DNA from: CAKZSB01 sp964573105
Lineage (GTDB): Bacteria; Pseudomonadota; Gammaproteobacteria; Granulosicoccales; Granulosicoccaceae
Assembly (NCBI GenBank): GCA_964573105.1
Contig: CAZNIS010000025.1
Coordinates: 1 to 64,000 of the forward strand
Direction: 5' to 3'
Length of the DNA: 64,000 bases
The notes beneath the pieces were generated by a model, which saw only the letters and a program-made list of their open reading frames with translations, ran no database searches and was not told the DNA's origin. Of this stretch, positions 34,457 to 43,827 are shown piece by piece (position 1 is the first letter of the stretch; each line of letters begins with the position of its first letter). Both the position numbers and the translations under genes were made by a program.

Positions 34457-36517
34457 ATGAAAGTATCGAGCGTGTTGTTAAAAGTCATGGCGATGGCCGT
34501 CTGGCTGCTGGCACTGCCGGGCGCTGCGAGTGCGGGCGAGCAATGGCGTGTGACGGCTGAGCCCGAATGGGCGGGCGAACTGCCGCTGCGCTTTGATGCA
34601 CCAGTCATGCGTGGCGCGCGCGATGGTCGATTTTATCGTTTGGCCGAAAAACATCACCACTACGCCGGCGATGCCGATGTTTTCTATCAGCGCTATGCCT
34701 ACGAGATTATCAATCGGCGCGGGCTCGATGGCCGTACTTCCGTGTCAGTCGACTTTGACCCCCAATACGAGCAGATAGCGTTTCACAAAGTCGTCATTCA
34801 TCGCAATGGCGCCATCATCGATCAACTGGGTGATGGTAGTCGGGTGCAGGTTCTGGAGCGTGAGGAGCAACTGGAGGACGGGCTCTACAACGGTGAGCTG
34901 ACGCTGAACCTGATCCTCAATGACGTGCGTGTCGGTGACTGGGTTGAATACAGTTTTTCAACACTAGGGCGCAACCCGGTGTTTGAAGATCGCGTGTTCG
35001 GTTGGAGCTCGATGCAGTGGGGTGTTCCGGTCGGCGATATTCTCTTCAGATTGTATCTGCCACTGGACGCAACTGTCGGTCATCGTACATTTGGCGATGC
35101 TCCGACACTGCGCGATGCAATAACGCCCACCGCGCGGACACTGAGCTGGCAAAGCGAAAACGTGCCAGGGTATGACTATCAGTCTGATGTGCCATCCAAT
35201 TTTCATGGCAGGACGCTGGTGCAATACAGTGATTTTTCCGACTGGCAATCGGTGCAACGCTGGGCGCAGCCACTGTTTGAGCCCGCGCAATCACAGCGCG
35301 ATGACGTAATCAGTGCCACAGTGAATTCCATCAAAGCCTCCCATACAGACTTGCGCGATCAGGTTGAGGCCGCGGTGATGTTTGTACAGGATGAAATCCG
35401 CTACACCGGGATCAACAGCGGTATTGGCGCCTGGATACCGGACGCGCCGGCACGCGTGCTGACGCGGCGCTACGGAGATTGCAAAGATAAGTCGGTGTTG
35501 CTGTCGGTACTGCTGCGGGAACTCGGCGTCGAATCCAGTCTTGCGCTGGTCAATAGCGACGACGGCCGGGCACTGGCCGATTATCTGCCATCGCCCAGTG
35601 TATTCGACCACATGATCTTGACTGTCAATCTCGATGGTACGCAATACTGGATTGATCCGACGATCAGCCTGCAGGGTGGCACGCTGGACACGATCTATCA
35701 GGCAAGTTATCACCACGCGCTGACACCGGTAGACGATCAATCGGGCCTGCAGGCCTATGATACCGGCGAGCCCTCGCAGCCACTAAAGCAGGTGCTGGAA
35801 ACGTGGCATATGGCTGACAACAGCGACAGCACGCCGACCAGGCTCACAGTGAAGACTACGTTGCTGGGCTGGCGTGCCGAAAGTATGCGCGATCGAATTC
35901 AATCGGGTGATATCGATGATCTGGAAGATCGATACCTCGACTATTACCAATCGCGCTACGACGGGCTTGAAGCCGACGGGTCGATGCAGGTGCGGGATGA
36001 TCGCGACGCTAATCGGGTTGTATTAGTGGAGCAATACACGATCGATGAAGGCTGGTACTGGGATGAAGAGAATTCCAGCGGCGGCTACAACCGCTATACA
36101 CTGGAGCTCAGGGCCGACTCAATCATCACCGCAGCCAGCCTGCCCGATGATGAACGCCGCACCCAACCCCTGTGGCTTCCGTATCCGACGCACGTCAGCC
36201 ATCAGATTCGAATCGTGTCCGATGTCGACTGGAGTCTGCCGTCGAAACAGCGCACTGAAGACAACGACTGGTTCTACTTTTATGCCTCCGAAGCCGTGAA
36301 AGAGGGTGTGGTAGAGCTCGATTATGAGTACCGTACCAAAACCCATAGCGTGAGTGTCGCAGATGCACGCCGCTACCTTCGCAAGCTGAAGTCGATCCGC
36401 GATGGCAGTTACTACGCGCTGCAAGTCTCCCTGCCGGCGACCGTCGATGTGATCAGTCACATGGCGTCGGGCCTTTCGAATATTCTGCGATCACTCAGTG
36501 CCCAGGAATCGCAGTAA
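34457..36517 (+). CDS. Exported DUF3857 and transglutaminase-like protein
   Basis: 686 residues from ATG 34457 (GGAAGGG upstream; ATG 34445 is an in-frame alternative). A Sec signal peptide (VMAMAVWLLALPGAASA) is cleaved near residue 27. The N-terminal half is the beta-rich DUF3857 domain (FDPQYEQIAFHKVVIHRNG, VRVGDWVEYSFS). The transglutaminase-like core has the triad Cys in RRYGDCKDKSVLL, His in VFDHMILTV and Asp in QYWIDPT. The rest (about 470-680) is beta-rich DUF-like. Such proteins act outside the cytoplasm, probably peptidase-like or in envelope modification. Substrate unknown. Confidence 0.88.
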   Translation: MKVSSVLLKVMAMAVWLLALPGAASAGEQWRVTAEPEWAGELPLRFDAPVMRGARDGRFYRLAEKHHHYAGDADVFYQRYAYEIINRRGLDGRTSVSVDFDPQYEQIAFHKVVIHRNGAIIDQLGDGSRVQVLEREEQLEDGLYNGELTLNLILNDVRVGDWVEYSFSTLGRNPVFEDRVFGWSSMQWGVPVGDILFRLYLPLDATVGHRTFGDAPTLRDAITPTARTLSWQSENVPGYDYQSDVPSNFHGRTLVQYSDFSDWQSVQRWAQPLFEPAQSQRDDVISATVNSIKASHTDLRDQVEAAVMFVQDEIRYTGINSGIGAWIPDAPARVLTRRYGDCKDKSVLLSVLLRELGVESSLALVNSDDGRALADYLPSPSVFDHMILTVNLDGTQYWIDPTISLQGGTLDTIYQASYHHALTPVDDQSGLQAYDTGEPSQPLKQVLETWHMADNSDSTPTRLTVKTTLLGWRAESMRDRIQSGDIDDLEDRYLDYYQSRYDGLEADGSMQVRDDRDANRVVLVEQYTIDEGWYWDEENSSGGYNRYTLELRADSIITAASLPDDERRTQPLWLPYPTHVSHQIRIVSDVDWSLPSKQRTEDNDWFYFYASEAVKEGVVELDYEYRTKTHSVSVADARRYLRKLKSIRDGSYYALQVSLPATVDVISHMASGLSNILRSLSAQESQ

Positions 36518-36622
36518 GCTCGATACATCCTGATACATAAGGGGTCGAGGCGCTCTCCGATACTTAATGCAAGACCGTCGCGGTAACACCTGCGGCGCCA
36601 ATTGCGTTAAAGGAGAGAGAAA

Positions 36623-38095
36623 ATGCAAATTCCAGTAAAACCGGCATTGATCGCTGGACTATGGTTAACCCTGAATGCCTGTGGTGGCTCCAGCGGCGAA
36701 GACAACCCCGTGCCAGATGATGGTTCGCCGGGTGTGCAAGCCAGTATCGAATGGCAGGACTGTGGCGGTGACTCAGCCCTGCAGTGTGCAACGCTTACGG
36801 TTCCTAAAAACCATCGTGATCCCGACGGATCGACGATTGACATTGCGTTGAATCGCATACCCGCATCGGGGGCTGATCCACTGGGTAGCCTGTTGTTCAA
36901 CCCCGGTGGGCCGGGAGGATCCGGTACCGAGTTAGTTGAGATGCTCGGTGCGTATGATCTATTGCCATCTGAGATCACTTCGCGCTATCACATCGTTGGT
37001 TTTGATCCACGCGGTGTCAACAAAAGTACCCCGATCGATTGTCGAGAGTTTGACCTGGATGATGTCGATGATTATCCGCTCGACGTCGAAGCACTGCAGC
37101 AAACCGCCGATAACCTGCAATCGTTCGTTGATTCCTGCATGGAAAAGTACGGCGATTACCTGCTGCATCTTGGGTCGGAAGCCGTTGCCGATGATATGGA
37201 GGCAATCCGGCGAGGGCTGGATGAATCCACGTTAAACTTCGTCGCTTATTCCTACGGCACCAGGCTGGCCGGCATTTACCTGCAGAAGTATCCGTCTACT
37301 ACCGGTCGCTTCATTCTCGATGGCAGTCTGCCGCCGACACATGATTCGATTTTCCTTTTTCGTGGGCAGCTTCAAGCGCTTGAAGCCAATTTCCAATCGC
37401 TGGTCACCGCCTGTACCGGGTTCAGTGATTGTGACCCGGACAACTATCAACTGGCGCTGGAGAACCGGGTGGCCAGTTTGATAGAAAGTGAGTCTGACTT
37501 TGAACTGGGATTACTGGCATCGGTGTTAATCGCGGGCGTCGAACAGCCGGGGTTGAGTGAACAGATCGCCGAGCCCCTCTATGAATATGTGCAGCAGTTT
37601 GACACCGCGCCGCTGGTGCAATTGGCGCTTGCGCTTGAACTGGATGACGACACCGACTCAGACTACGACTCGGATACCGTCGGGCGCGCAGTGATTTGTG
37701 CCGACGATCCGGCACGACCCTCGGTTGCCGAGCTTGAATCTCTACGCCGGCCGTTTAACGAGGTTAGCGATCTGTTTGCTGAAATTCAGTTAGCCGGTGC
37801 GGCGACTTGCCTGAATTGGCCAGATGCGCTCTATCCGCTGGCGGAAACAGCCACCATGCAGGCACCTGAATCACTGGTGATCGGTGGACCCACCGATGCG
37901 CAAACACCTGTAGAGTGGAGTGAGGCAATGGCTGCTGCGATCGGCGGGCGATATCTGCGATCTGAACATCCCGGTCACACGACGGTATTCTCCGGTGCCA
38001 ACGCCTGTACCGATCGAGCAGCTATCGACTTTCTTTTAAACGGTGTGTTGCCCGATATATCCGTCTGTCCGCTGGGCGATCAAAGCGCACGGTAA
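36623..38095 (+). CDS. Lipoprotein alpha/beta hydrolase, tripeptidyl-aminopeptidase-like
   Basis: 490 residues with AGGAGAG before ATG 36623. The lipobox LTLNACGG places the lipidated Cys at residue 20. A Gly-Pro-rich linker follows, then the S33-type fold: GSLLFNPGGPGGSG (oxyanion loop), FDPRGVNKS, nucleophile in VAYSYGTRLAG, the acid Asp in GGPTDAQTP and catalytic His in EHPGHTTV. The C-terminal TAP-like domain contains the Cys pairs typical of secreted members. It probably releases N-terminal amino acids or small peptides from the periplasm or cell surface. Confidence 0.88.
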   Translation: MQIPVKPALIAGLWLTLNACGGSSGEDNPVPDDGSPGVQASIEWQDCGGDSALQCATLTVPKNHRDPDGSTIDIALNRIPASGADPLGSLLFNPGGPGGSGTELVEMLGAYDLLPSEITSRYHIVGFDPRGVNKSTPIDCREFDLDDVDDYPLDVEALQQTADNLQSFVDSCMEKYGDYLLHLGSEAVADDMEAIRRGLDESTLNFVAYSYGTRLAGIYLQKYPSTTGRFILDGSLPPTHDSIFLFRGQLQALEANFQSLVTACTGFSDCDPDNYQLALENRVASLIESESDFELGLLASVLIAGVEQPGLSEQIAEPLYEYVQQFDTAPLVQLALALELDDDTDSDYDSDTVGRAVICADDPARPSVAELESLRRPFNEVSDLFAEIQLAGAATCLNWPDALYPLAETATMQAPESLVIGGPTDAQTPVEWSEAMAAAIGGRYLRSEHPGHTTVFSGANACTDRAAIDFLLNGVLPDISVCPLGDQSAR

Positions 38096-38273
38096 CACGC
38101 TGATGAAGATTGCGTTACAACCTGAACCAGTGCTATTCACATGCAGTTCACAGTGATCTGATAGCCTCGGCATATCGTGAGAGTGGCGTTATCGAAATGT
38201 TCGATGGCGCTACCCTTAAAACTAACCCGAGTAACCGCCGGCTGTTGTGCGAGCGGGTGTCGATGGAAAGACG

Positions 38274-39119
38274 ATGCGTAATGCTCTGGTGAACCGAAAA
38301 CCACTGTGCCCGGAAGACGCAATGATTGCGCAGATCGCCGACGCCAATAAGCCCATCTATGCAGCGATAGTTCTTTTCGCGGCACTGGCCGTGCTGACGC
38401 TTATTCTGTCTTTTGTCGATAGCAGGACACTGGACGGTGCCAATGTTTGGGTCAAACCGCTAAAATTTTCTGTATCGCTACTGGTTTATTTCGCGACGCT
38501 GTTGTTTTTCAGTCGCTGGATATCAGCCTCGGTTGTCGATCATCCGCTGTTCTACCTCTACAACGGGGTGTTGTGTTTGTGCGCGCTGGTCGAGATCATC
38601 TGGATAGTGAGCGCGGCGGCTGGCGGCCATGCTTCGCATTTTAATGTGCACCACCCGATACTGGCGGCGATCTACCCGGTGATGGGTGTGGTTGCGGTGG
38701 CATTGCTGTCGGCCACTCTGAGCTATGGGATATTGATTCTGCTGTCAGCCGAAAGCGGCTTGACCTTGTTCTGGCGGCATGCCGTCGGCAGTAGTCTTGT
38801 TGCGACTTTTCTGTTAACGGTCGTCACTGCCGGGTATTTGGCGGCAAGCGGTGGTCACGCAGTGGGTGAGCATATCGAGCCGAGCAGTGGTTTATTTGGC
38901 TGGCTGAGATCCGCTGGCGATCTCAGGGTGGCTCATTTCTTTGCGATGCATTGCATGCAGATCGTACCCGTTGCAGTTTTGCTTGTTGTGAGCTTTTGGC
39001 CTGCGGGTCGAAGTCTGATGCTGATCTATCTGCTAGTTCTCGGCTATGCCAGTCTGGTTGGGTTTACTTTTTACCAGGCAAAGGCCGGCAAGCCGTTCCT
39101 GCCCCTGTTACCGTTGTAG
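38274..39119 (+). CDS. Unassigned seven-helix membrane protein
   Basis: 281 residues from ATG 38274 (GGAAAG upstream); a GTG at 38247 would add nine. About seven hydrophobic helices: IYAAIVLFAALAVLTLILSF, KPLKFSVSLLVYFATLLFF, and others. Conserved-looking polar residues sit in membranes: WVKPLKFSVS at helix 2 and RVAHFFAMHCMQIVPVAV at helix 6, both with His/Lys/Cys positions. A group of proteobacterial membrane proteins with the pattern KPxKF and HFFAxHxMQxxP exists, but I know no function for it. Isolated gene, flanked by a lipoprotein hydrolase and a barrel protein. Confidence 0.7.
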   Translation: MRNALVNRKPLCPEDAMIAQIADANKPIYAAIVLFAALAVLTLILSFVDSRTLDGANVWVKPLKFSVSLLVYFATLLFFSRWISASVVDHPLFYLYNGVLCLCALVEIIWIVSAAAGGHASHFNVHHPILAAIYPVMGVVAVALLSATLSYGILILLSAESGLTLFWRHAVGSSLVATFLLTVVTAGYLAASGGHAVGEHIEPSSGLFGWLRSAGDLRVAHFFAMHCMQIVPVAVLLVVSFWPAGRSLMLIYLLVLGYASLVGFTFYQAKAGKPFLPLLPL

Positions 39120-39204
39120 CCAGGCGGTATGAGCGCCACAGTCAAATCGCATTCAAGCCACAAAGGCTATCCATTCCCCAACCCACAAAGGAATAACTCA
39201 ACTG

Positions 39205-39858
39205 ATGAAAACACGGTACATCGCAGTATCGGTTTTGCTGGGTGCCACATCGATCGCGTCTGCTGACAGTCGAACAGGCCTGTCACTTGTACCCTATGTC
39301 GGCTACAGCGAGCTGGGTAATCAAAGCGCCGTGCTGTCAAATCTTGCGAGCGGCAATGGAGCATCACGGGTAGAGATTGACCCTGGCTTTACCGCCGGAC
39401 TGGCATTGCGGTATCACTTTGATTCGCCGTTCAGTTCGGAGTTTGGCTGGGAGTACCGTTCCAACGACAGTGTGATTGTCGATAACGCAGGGGTTCGACT
39501 GCCGTCGGGCAACTATGCCTCCAGTGTGTTTTATTTCAGCGGGCGTTATGATCTGCCGTTTGCGAGTGGGCGTTTTCAGCCGTGGCTGGGGACCGGCCTC
39601 AGTATTGTTCAGGAAGTTGATCTCGATTCGGAGTCGACAGCCGGCGAGATTTCATTTTCCGATTCTGGCTCAATCGGCTATCAGTTGATGGCGGGCGTCG
39701 ATATTGAACTGACGCCAGCGTGGTACCTGTCTACTGAATTACGCTACAGCGATCAGCGCGACCTGACACTGGAACAGGAAGAAGGTGGTGGCGGCGTGGT
39801 AGCGGACATCGACTATCAGCCGCTGACCCTCTCGTTCGGGTTGGGATACCGGTTCTAG
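39205..39858 (+). CDS. Small outer-membrane beta-barrel protein
   Basis: 217 residues; AAGGAATAACTC precedes ATG 39205. Signal peptide with cleavage after ASA (about residue 20). The mature chain alternates hydrophobic and polar residues in about eight strands (PYVGYSEL, LALRYHFDSPF, FYFSGRYDLPF, WLGTGLSIV, YQLMAGVDIELT, WYLSTELRYSD, LTLSFGLGYRF), and ends in Phe as OMP signals do. It resembles the OmpA-like/OmpW-like 8-stranded barrels. Function not known. Confidence 0.82.
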   Translation: MKTRYIAVSVLLGATSIASADSRTGLSLVPYVGYSELGNQSAVLSNLASGNGASRVEIDPGFTAGLALRYHFDSPFSSEFGWEYRSNDSVIVDNAGVRLPSGNYASSVFYFSGRYDLPFASGRFQPWLGTGLSIVQEVDLDSESTAGEISFSDSGSIGYQLMAGVDIELTPAWYLSTELRYSDQRDLTLEQEEGGGGVVADIDYQPLTLSFGLGYRF

Positions 39859-40365
39859 ACAGGCGAATGCCACCAGTTGCGGTACCACATGGCGATTGGC
39901 ACCTGTGGTGCTCCGCCGCCCGGATTTAATACGTATCACTGGTGGCACAGTGCTTTGCGAATCTGATGCATAAAGATGATCGGTAGCGTTTTTCGTCTGA
40001 TTGATCGCGATTGAGCGTGAGCTCGCCCGGCAGGTATGCGCACGGGTCACGCCCGGTGCGCCGGCTCTCGATCATTGCTGTCATTGCAGGAGTAGTGGTA
40101 GGGTGTCGCGACACCACGGTCAACCCGTGCCTGGAGGAAACGCGATCCGAAAATGATCGCCGACAAAACCGATCCCGCTTGCCCGCGGAAAGCCCGATGA
40201 AGGTGCTGGGCGGCCCGGCAAAAACCGCTGGCCGCACCGCGTTGGGGTGCATACTAAATCGCATCGCCCCGCTGCAAAAACAGCATCGTCGGCAAACGGG
40301 CGAACCGATAGACTCCCCCGCTGGGCGAAGCTCGCGCCAAGCTCAATCGATTACCTGGACCCTTA
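39859..40365. other. Intergenic stretch, no supported gene
   Basis: The only longer plus-strand frame (40011-40391) has a hydrophobic patch with a Cys at its end (IIAVIAGVVVGC) but then runs into Arg/Ser/Gln-rich text, overlaps the start of potA and has no ribosome-binding site, so I do not call it. A promoter for the pot operon must lie here. Confidence 0.45.
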
Positions 40366-41340
40366 ATGGCAGATACACCAACCACGAATGACTTGCACCT
40401 GGAAGCACTGAGCAAACGCTTTGGCAATGTCGTGGCTGTCGATAGCATCGACCTGACGATCGCAGCGGGGCAATACTGCTGCATGCTGGGCCCTTCGGGC
40501 TGCGGCAAGTCATCGACGCTGCGCATGATCGCCGGACACGAGCATCCGGACAGCGGTCGAATCACATTGGGTTCCCACGACATTACCGGCCAGTCGCCTG
40601 CGCAGCGCGGTACCGCGATGATGTTCCAGAATTATGCGCTGTTTCCCCACCTCGACTGCGTCGACAATGTGGCCTTCGCGCTAAAGATGCGCGGCGTCGA
40701 CAAGCAAACGCGACGCAACAAGGCGCTCGACATGCTCGAACGAGTACACATGCTGGAACAGCGGGCGCGCAAGCCGGGACAGCTGTCAGGAGGGCAGCAG
40801 CAGCGGGTGGCACTGGCCAGAGCCCTGATCACCGAGCCGCAGTTGCTGTTGCTGGATGAGCCCTTGTCCGCGCTGGATCCCTATCTGCGCATTGAGATGC
40901 GAACCGAACTCAAACGATTGCAGCGCGATCTGGGCATCGCATTTGTGCACGTCACCCACAGTCAGGAAGAGGCCATGGCGTTGGCTGACATGGTGGTGGT
41001 GATGAACGAGGGACGTATCGAGCAATCCGGCAGGCCCTACGATGTATTCAATCGGCCGGCCAGCGTATTTGTGGCGAAATTTATTGGCGGCCACAACGTG
41101 ATCGAAGCCGACAACCAGATCTTCGCGGTGCGATCGGACAAGATCCGCGTCAACCGCGGTGGCGACAGTATTATTCGAAACATTGAATTTCTCGGCCACA
41201 CGGTGAAGCTGTCGGTGGACAGCCCGTTCTCCGATCTGACCGTCACCTGTGCCGACGAAGAATTCTATCTTGCCCCGTACGAGACAGGTGATCCGGTCTC
41301 GTTGCAATGGAACCGGGCCGACCAGCACATGCTGAACTGA
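40366..41340 (+). CDS. potA: Spermidine/putrescine-type ABC transporter ATPase (PotA-like)
   Basis: 324 residues. Walker A GPSGCGKS at 42-49, signature LSGGQQQRVALARAL, Walker B LLLDEPLSALDP and the switch His in VHVTHSQEEAMAL. The C-terminal TOBE region is shorter than in Escherichia coli PotA (about 370 residues), ending with a short beta segment. It energises import by the two permeases encoded downstream. The organisation ATPase, binding protein, two permeases is that of amine or polyamine transporters; specificity for spermidine, putrescine or other quaternary amines is not proven. Confidence 0.92.
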   Translation: MADTPTTNDLHLEALSKRFGNVVAVDSIDLTIAAGQYCCMLGPSGCGKSSTLRMIAGHEHPDSGRITLGSHDITGQSPAQRGTAMMFQNYALFPHLDCVDNVAFALKMRGVDKQTRRNKALDMLERVHMLEQRARKPGQLSGGQQQRVALARALITEPQLLLLDEPLSALDPYLRIEMRTELKRLQRDLGIAFVHVTHSQEEAMALADMVVVMNEGRIEQSGRPYDVFNRPASVFVAKFIGGHNVIEADNQIFAVRSDKIRVNRGGDSIIRNIEFLGHTVKLSVDSPFSDLTVTCADEEFYLAPYETGDPVSLQWNRADQHMLN

Positions 41341-41399
41341 CTCGGTTTACCACCCGTTGAACCTGTCCTCACAACTCAACTAACAGGAGTGTCACAGCA

Positions 41400-42668
41400 A
41401 TGACAGATACCATCGACCACGGTCGTCGCAAACTGTTAAAGACCACGGCTGGCGCCGCCGTCGCCGGGACTTTTATTTCCGGTGCACCGTATGTCATGTC
41501 GCAGGAAAAAAAGGTACTGCGCTACCTGGGTACTGCGGTAAACCAGTCGGCAGAAATTGCCGCCAAGGCCAAGGAAGATCTCGGTATCACCATCGAGTAC
41601 ATTCCGGTCACCACCGATGAAGTCACCAAGCGTATCATCACCCAGCCGAACAGCTTCGATCTGGTCGACACCGAGTACTTCAGCCTGAAAAAGCTGGTTC
41701 CGTCCGGCAACCTGCTGGGTATGGACGCGAAGCGCATCGAACTGTTTGACGAGATCACACCGGCATTTACCAAAGGTGAGATCAACGGCAAGAAGATCGG
41801 CGATCAGGGCACCGCACCGAAAAAAGTCTTCTACCTCAAGGGCGAGAAATCAACCGAGTTCTCCGACGAGCCAACGCAGTGGGTCACCCTGATTCCGACC
41901 GTCTACAACGCTGACACACTGGGTATTCGGCCCGACCTGATCGGTCGTCCGATCAAAAACTGGTCTGAGCTGTTGAACCCTGAATTCAAGGGCAAGGCCT
42001 CGATCCTGAACATTCCGTCTATCGGTATCATGGATGCGGCGATGGTCGTCGAGTCGATGGGTGAATACACCTACCCTGACAAAGGCAACATGACCAAAGA
42101 CGAAATCGACATGACCATGAAGATCCTGACCGAGGCCAAAAAGGCAGGTCAGTTCCGCGCCTTCTGGTCCGACTTCAACGAGAGTGTCAACCTGATGGCC
42201 TCTGGTGAGGTGGTGATTCAATCCATGTGGTCGCCGGCCATCACTGCGGTTCGATCCAAGGGCATCGATTGCGTCTACCAGCCGCTGGAAGAGGGCTATC
42301 GAGCCTGGGCTGCGGGTTTTGCACTGCCGTCGACCATCAAGGGTCAGCAGGCGGATATGGCCTATGAATTCGTCAACTGGTTCCTCTCTGGCTGGGCCGG
42401 TGCTCACCTGAATCGCCAGGGATACTACTCAGCGGTACTCTCCACCGCGCAGGCCAATATGGAAGCCTACGAGTGGGATTACTGGATGCTGGGCAAACCG
42501 GCGGAAAAGGACATTATGTCGCCGTCGGGTCAGAAGCTCGCATCGGCGGGTGAAGTCCGCGATGGCGGCTCTTACGAAACCCGTATGGGTGGCGTTGCGT
42601 GCTGGAACGCTGTGATGGACGAGAACAAGTACATGGTTCGCAAGTGGAACGAGTTTATCGCGGCCTAG
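41400..42668 (+). CDS. potD: Polyamine/amine ABC transporter binding protein (PotD-like), Tat signal
   Basis: 422 residues with AGGAG 12 bases before ATG. The N-terminus has GRRKLLKTTAGAAVAG, a Tat-type signal. Matches the extracellular solute-binding family of PotD: strand-rich lobes, LIPTVYNADTLGI, LLNPEFKGKASI and WSDFNESVNLMASGEVVIQSMW. The mature protein binds the substrate in the periplasm. A stable hairpin follows its stop codon, before the permeases. Confidence 0.9.
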   Translation: MTDTIDHGRRKLLKTTAGAAVAGTFISGAPYVMSQEKKVLRYLGTAVNQSAEIAAKAKEDLGITIEYIPVTTDEVTKRIITQPNSFDLVDTEYFSLKKLVPSGNLLGMDAKRIELFDEITPAFTKGEINGKKIGDQGTAPKKVFYLKGEKSTEFSDEPTQWVTLIPTVYNADTLGIRPDLIGRPIKNWSELLNPEFKGKASILNIPSIGIMDAAMVVESMGEYTYPDKGNMTKDEIDMTMKILTEAKKAGQFRAFWSDFNESVNLMASGEVVIQSMWSPAITAVRSKGIDCVYQPLEEGYRAWAAGFALPSTIKGQQADMAYEFVNWFLSGWAGAHLNRQGYYSAVLSTAQANMEAYEWDYWMLGKPAEKDIMSPSGQKLASAGEVRDGGSYETRMGGVACWNAVMDENKYMVRKWNEFIAA

Positions 42669-42720
42669 TATTGGTACTCCGGCGTGTGCCGCAAGTCTGC
42701 GTGAGCGCGTCGCTTTAACC

Positions 42721-42752
42721 GGCAGGGTGTCACCCTCGAGTGGCACCCTGCC
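42721..42752 (+). promoter_or_regulatory. Stable intercistronic hairpin between potD and potB
   Basis: GGCAGGGTG (42721-42729) pairs with CACCCTGCC (42744-42752), and pairing continues through one G.U to CAC/GTG, giving a 13-bp stem. There is no T-run, so mRNA stabilisation or partial termination that keeps binding protein in excess is the likely effect. Confidence 0.7.
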
Positions 42753-42770
42753 TGGTTGTGATCGGGTGAA

Positions 42771-43781
42771 ATGGCTTGCCTCATTTCTTTCAGGTGGCGG
42801 CTTTTTGCCCGTTCTGATGCGGGTGTTTTCAACAGTTACCCCGTGTGCCCGGTCGCAAGGGCGGGTACAATAGACCGAACTCCACGTCGGTTATTCAGAT
42901 TGCCCGCAAGTTCATCCAGAATCAGTACCTATCTGCTGGCGCTGCCGTATGCGCTGGTGTTTCTGCTCTTTTTTGTCGTGCCGCTGGTATTGGTGGTGGT
43001 AGTCAGCTTTTGGGACTACACCGAATACTCAATCATTCCCGATTTTATCGGCACCAACTACAGTGACATCTTTCGCGGGTGCGTGGAACGGCTGCCGGAG
43101 CTTTGCACCGCCTTCGCCACCTATGTGTCTACGCTTAAGTATGTTTTCCTAAGCTGGATCATCACCCTGATCCTGGGCTTTGGCGTGGCATATTATCTGG
43201 CGTTTTGCGTCAGCAGTCTGACCATGCAGATCACTCTGTTTCTGCTGTGCACCATCCCGTTCTGGACCTCCAATGTCATTCGCATGATCTCGTGGATTCC
43301 ACTACTGGGCCGGGGCGGGCTGGTGAATCAGTCCTTGATCGGCATGGGGCTGATTGATGAACCGATCGATTGGCTGCTGTACTCCGGCTTTTCAGTCACG
43401 CTGGCATTTGTCCATCTGTACACGCTGTTCATGGTGGTGCCCATTTTCAACTCGATGATGCGCATCGACCGCAGTGTGCTTGAAGCTGCCTACGATGCCG
43501 GGGCCAACGGCTGGCAGGTATTGTGGAATGTGGTTGTGCCGTTGTGTAAGCCTGGTATTGCGATTGGGTCGATTTTTGTGATCACGATTGTGATGGGCGA
43601 TTTCATCACCATCGGCGTGATGGGCGGACAGCAGATCGCCTCCATCGGCAAAATAATCAATGTCGAGATGAGCTACCTGCAGTTTCCGTCAGCCGCCGCC
43701 AACGCGGTGATCCTGCTGGCCATAACACTGATGATCATTGTCGCCATGTCCCGCATCGTCGACATCAGGCGCGAGCTATGA
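42771..43781 (+). CDS. potB: ABC transporter permease (PotB-like)
   Basis: Six predicted helices and the binding-protein-dependent transport signature EAAYDAGANGWQVLWNVVVPL near residues 240-260, which contacts PotA. The exact start is uncertain: ATG 42771 gives 336 residues, but the first 43 look unlike a transporter N-terminus; GTG 42843 or TTG 42900 would start close to the first helix. It lies on the inner membrane and forms the channel with PotC. Confidence 0.88.
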   Translation: MACLISFRWRLFARSDAGVFNSYPVCPVARAGTIDRTPRRLFRLPASSSRISTYLLALPYALVFLLFFVVPLVLVVVVSFWDYTEYSIIPDFIGTNYSDIFRGCVERLPELCTAFATYVSTLKYVFLSWIITLILGFGVAYYLAFCVSSLTMQITLFLLCTIPFWTSNVIRMISWIPLLGRGGLVNQSLIGMGLIDEPIDWLLYSGFSVTLAFVHLYTLFMVVPIFNSMMRIDRSVLEAAYDAGANGWQVLWNVVVPLCKPGIAIGSIFVITIVMGDFITIGVMGGQQIASIGKIINVEMSYLQFPSAAANAVILLAITLMIIVAMSRIVDIRREL

Positions 43782-43827
43782 CTCGGGTTACGCATTTAAC
43801 GGTTGCCAGCCGGGGAGACGATCGCTG

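Noticed and set aside
40011..40391. 126-codon frame with a lipobox-like hydrophobic patch before potA
   Set aside because: It overlaps the potA start, and its second half is Arg/Gln/Ser-rich and not protein-like.
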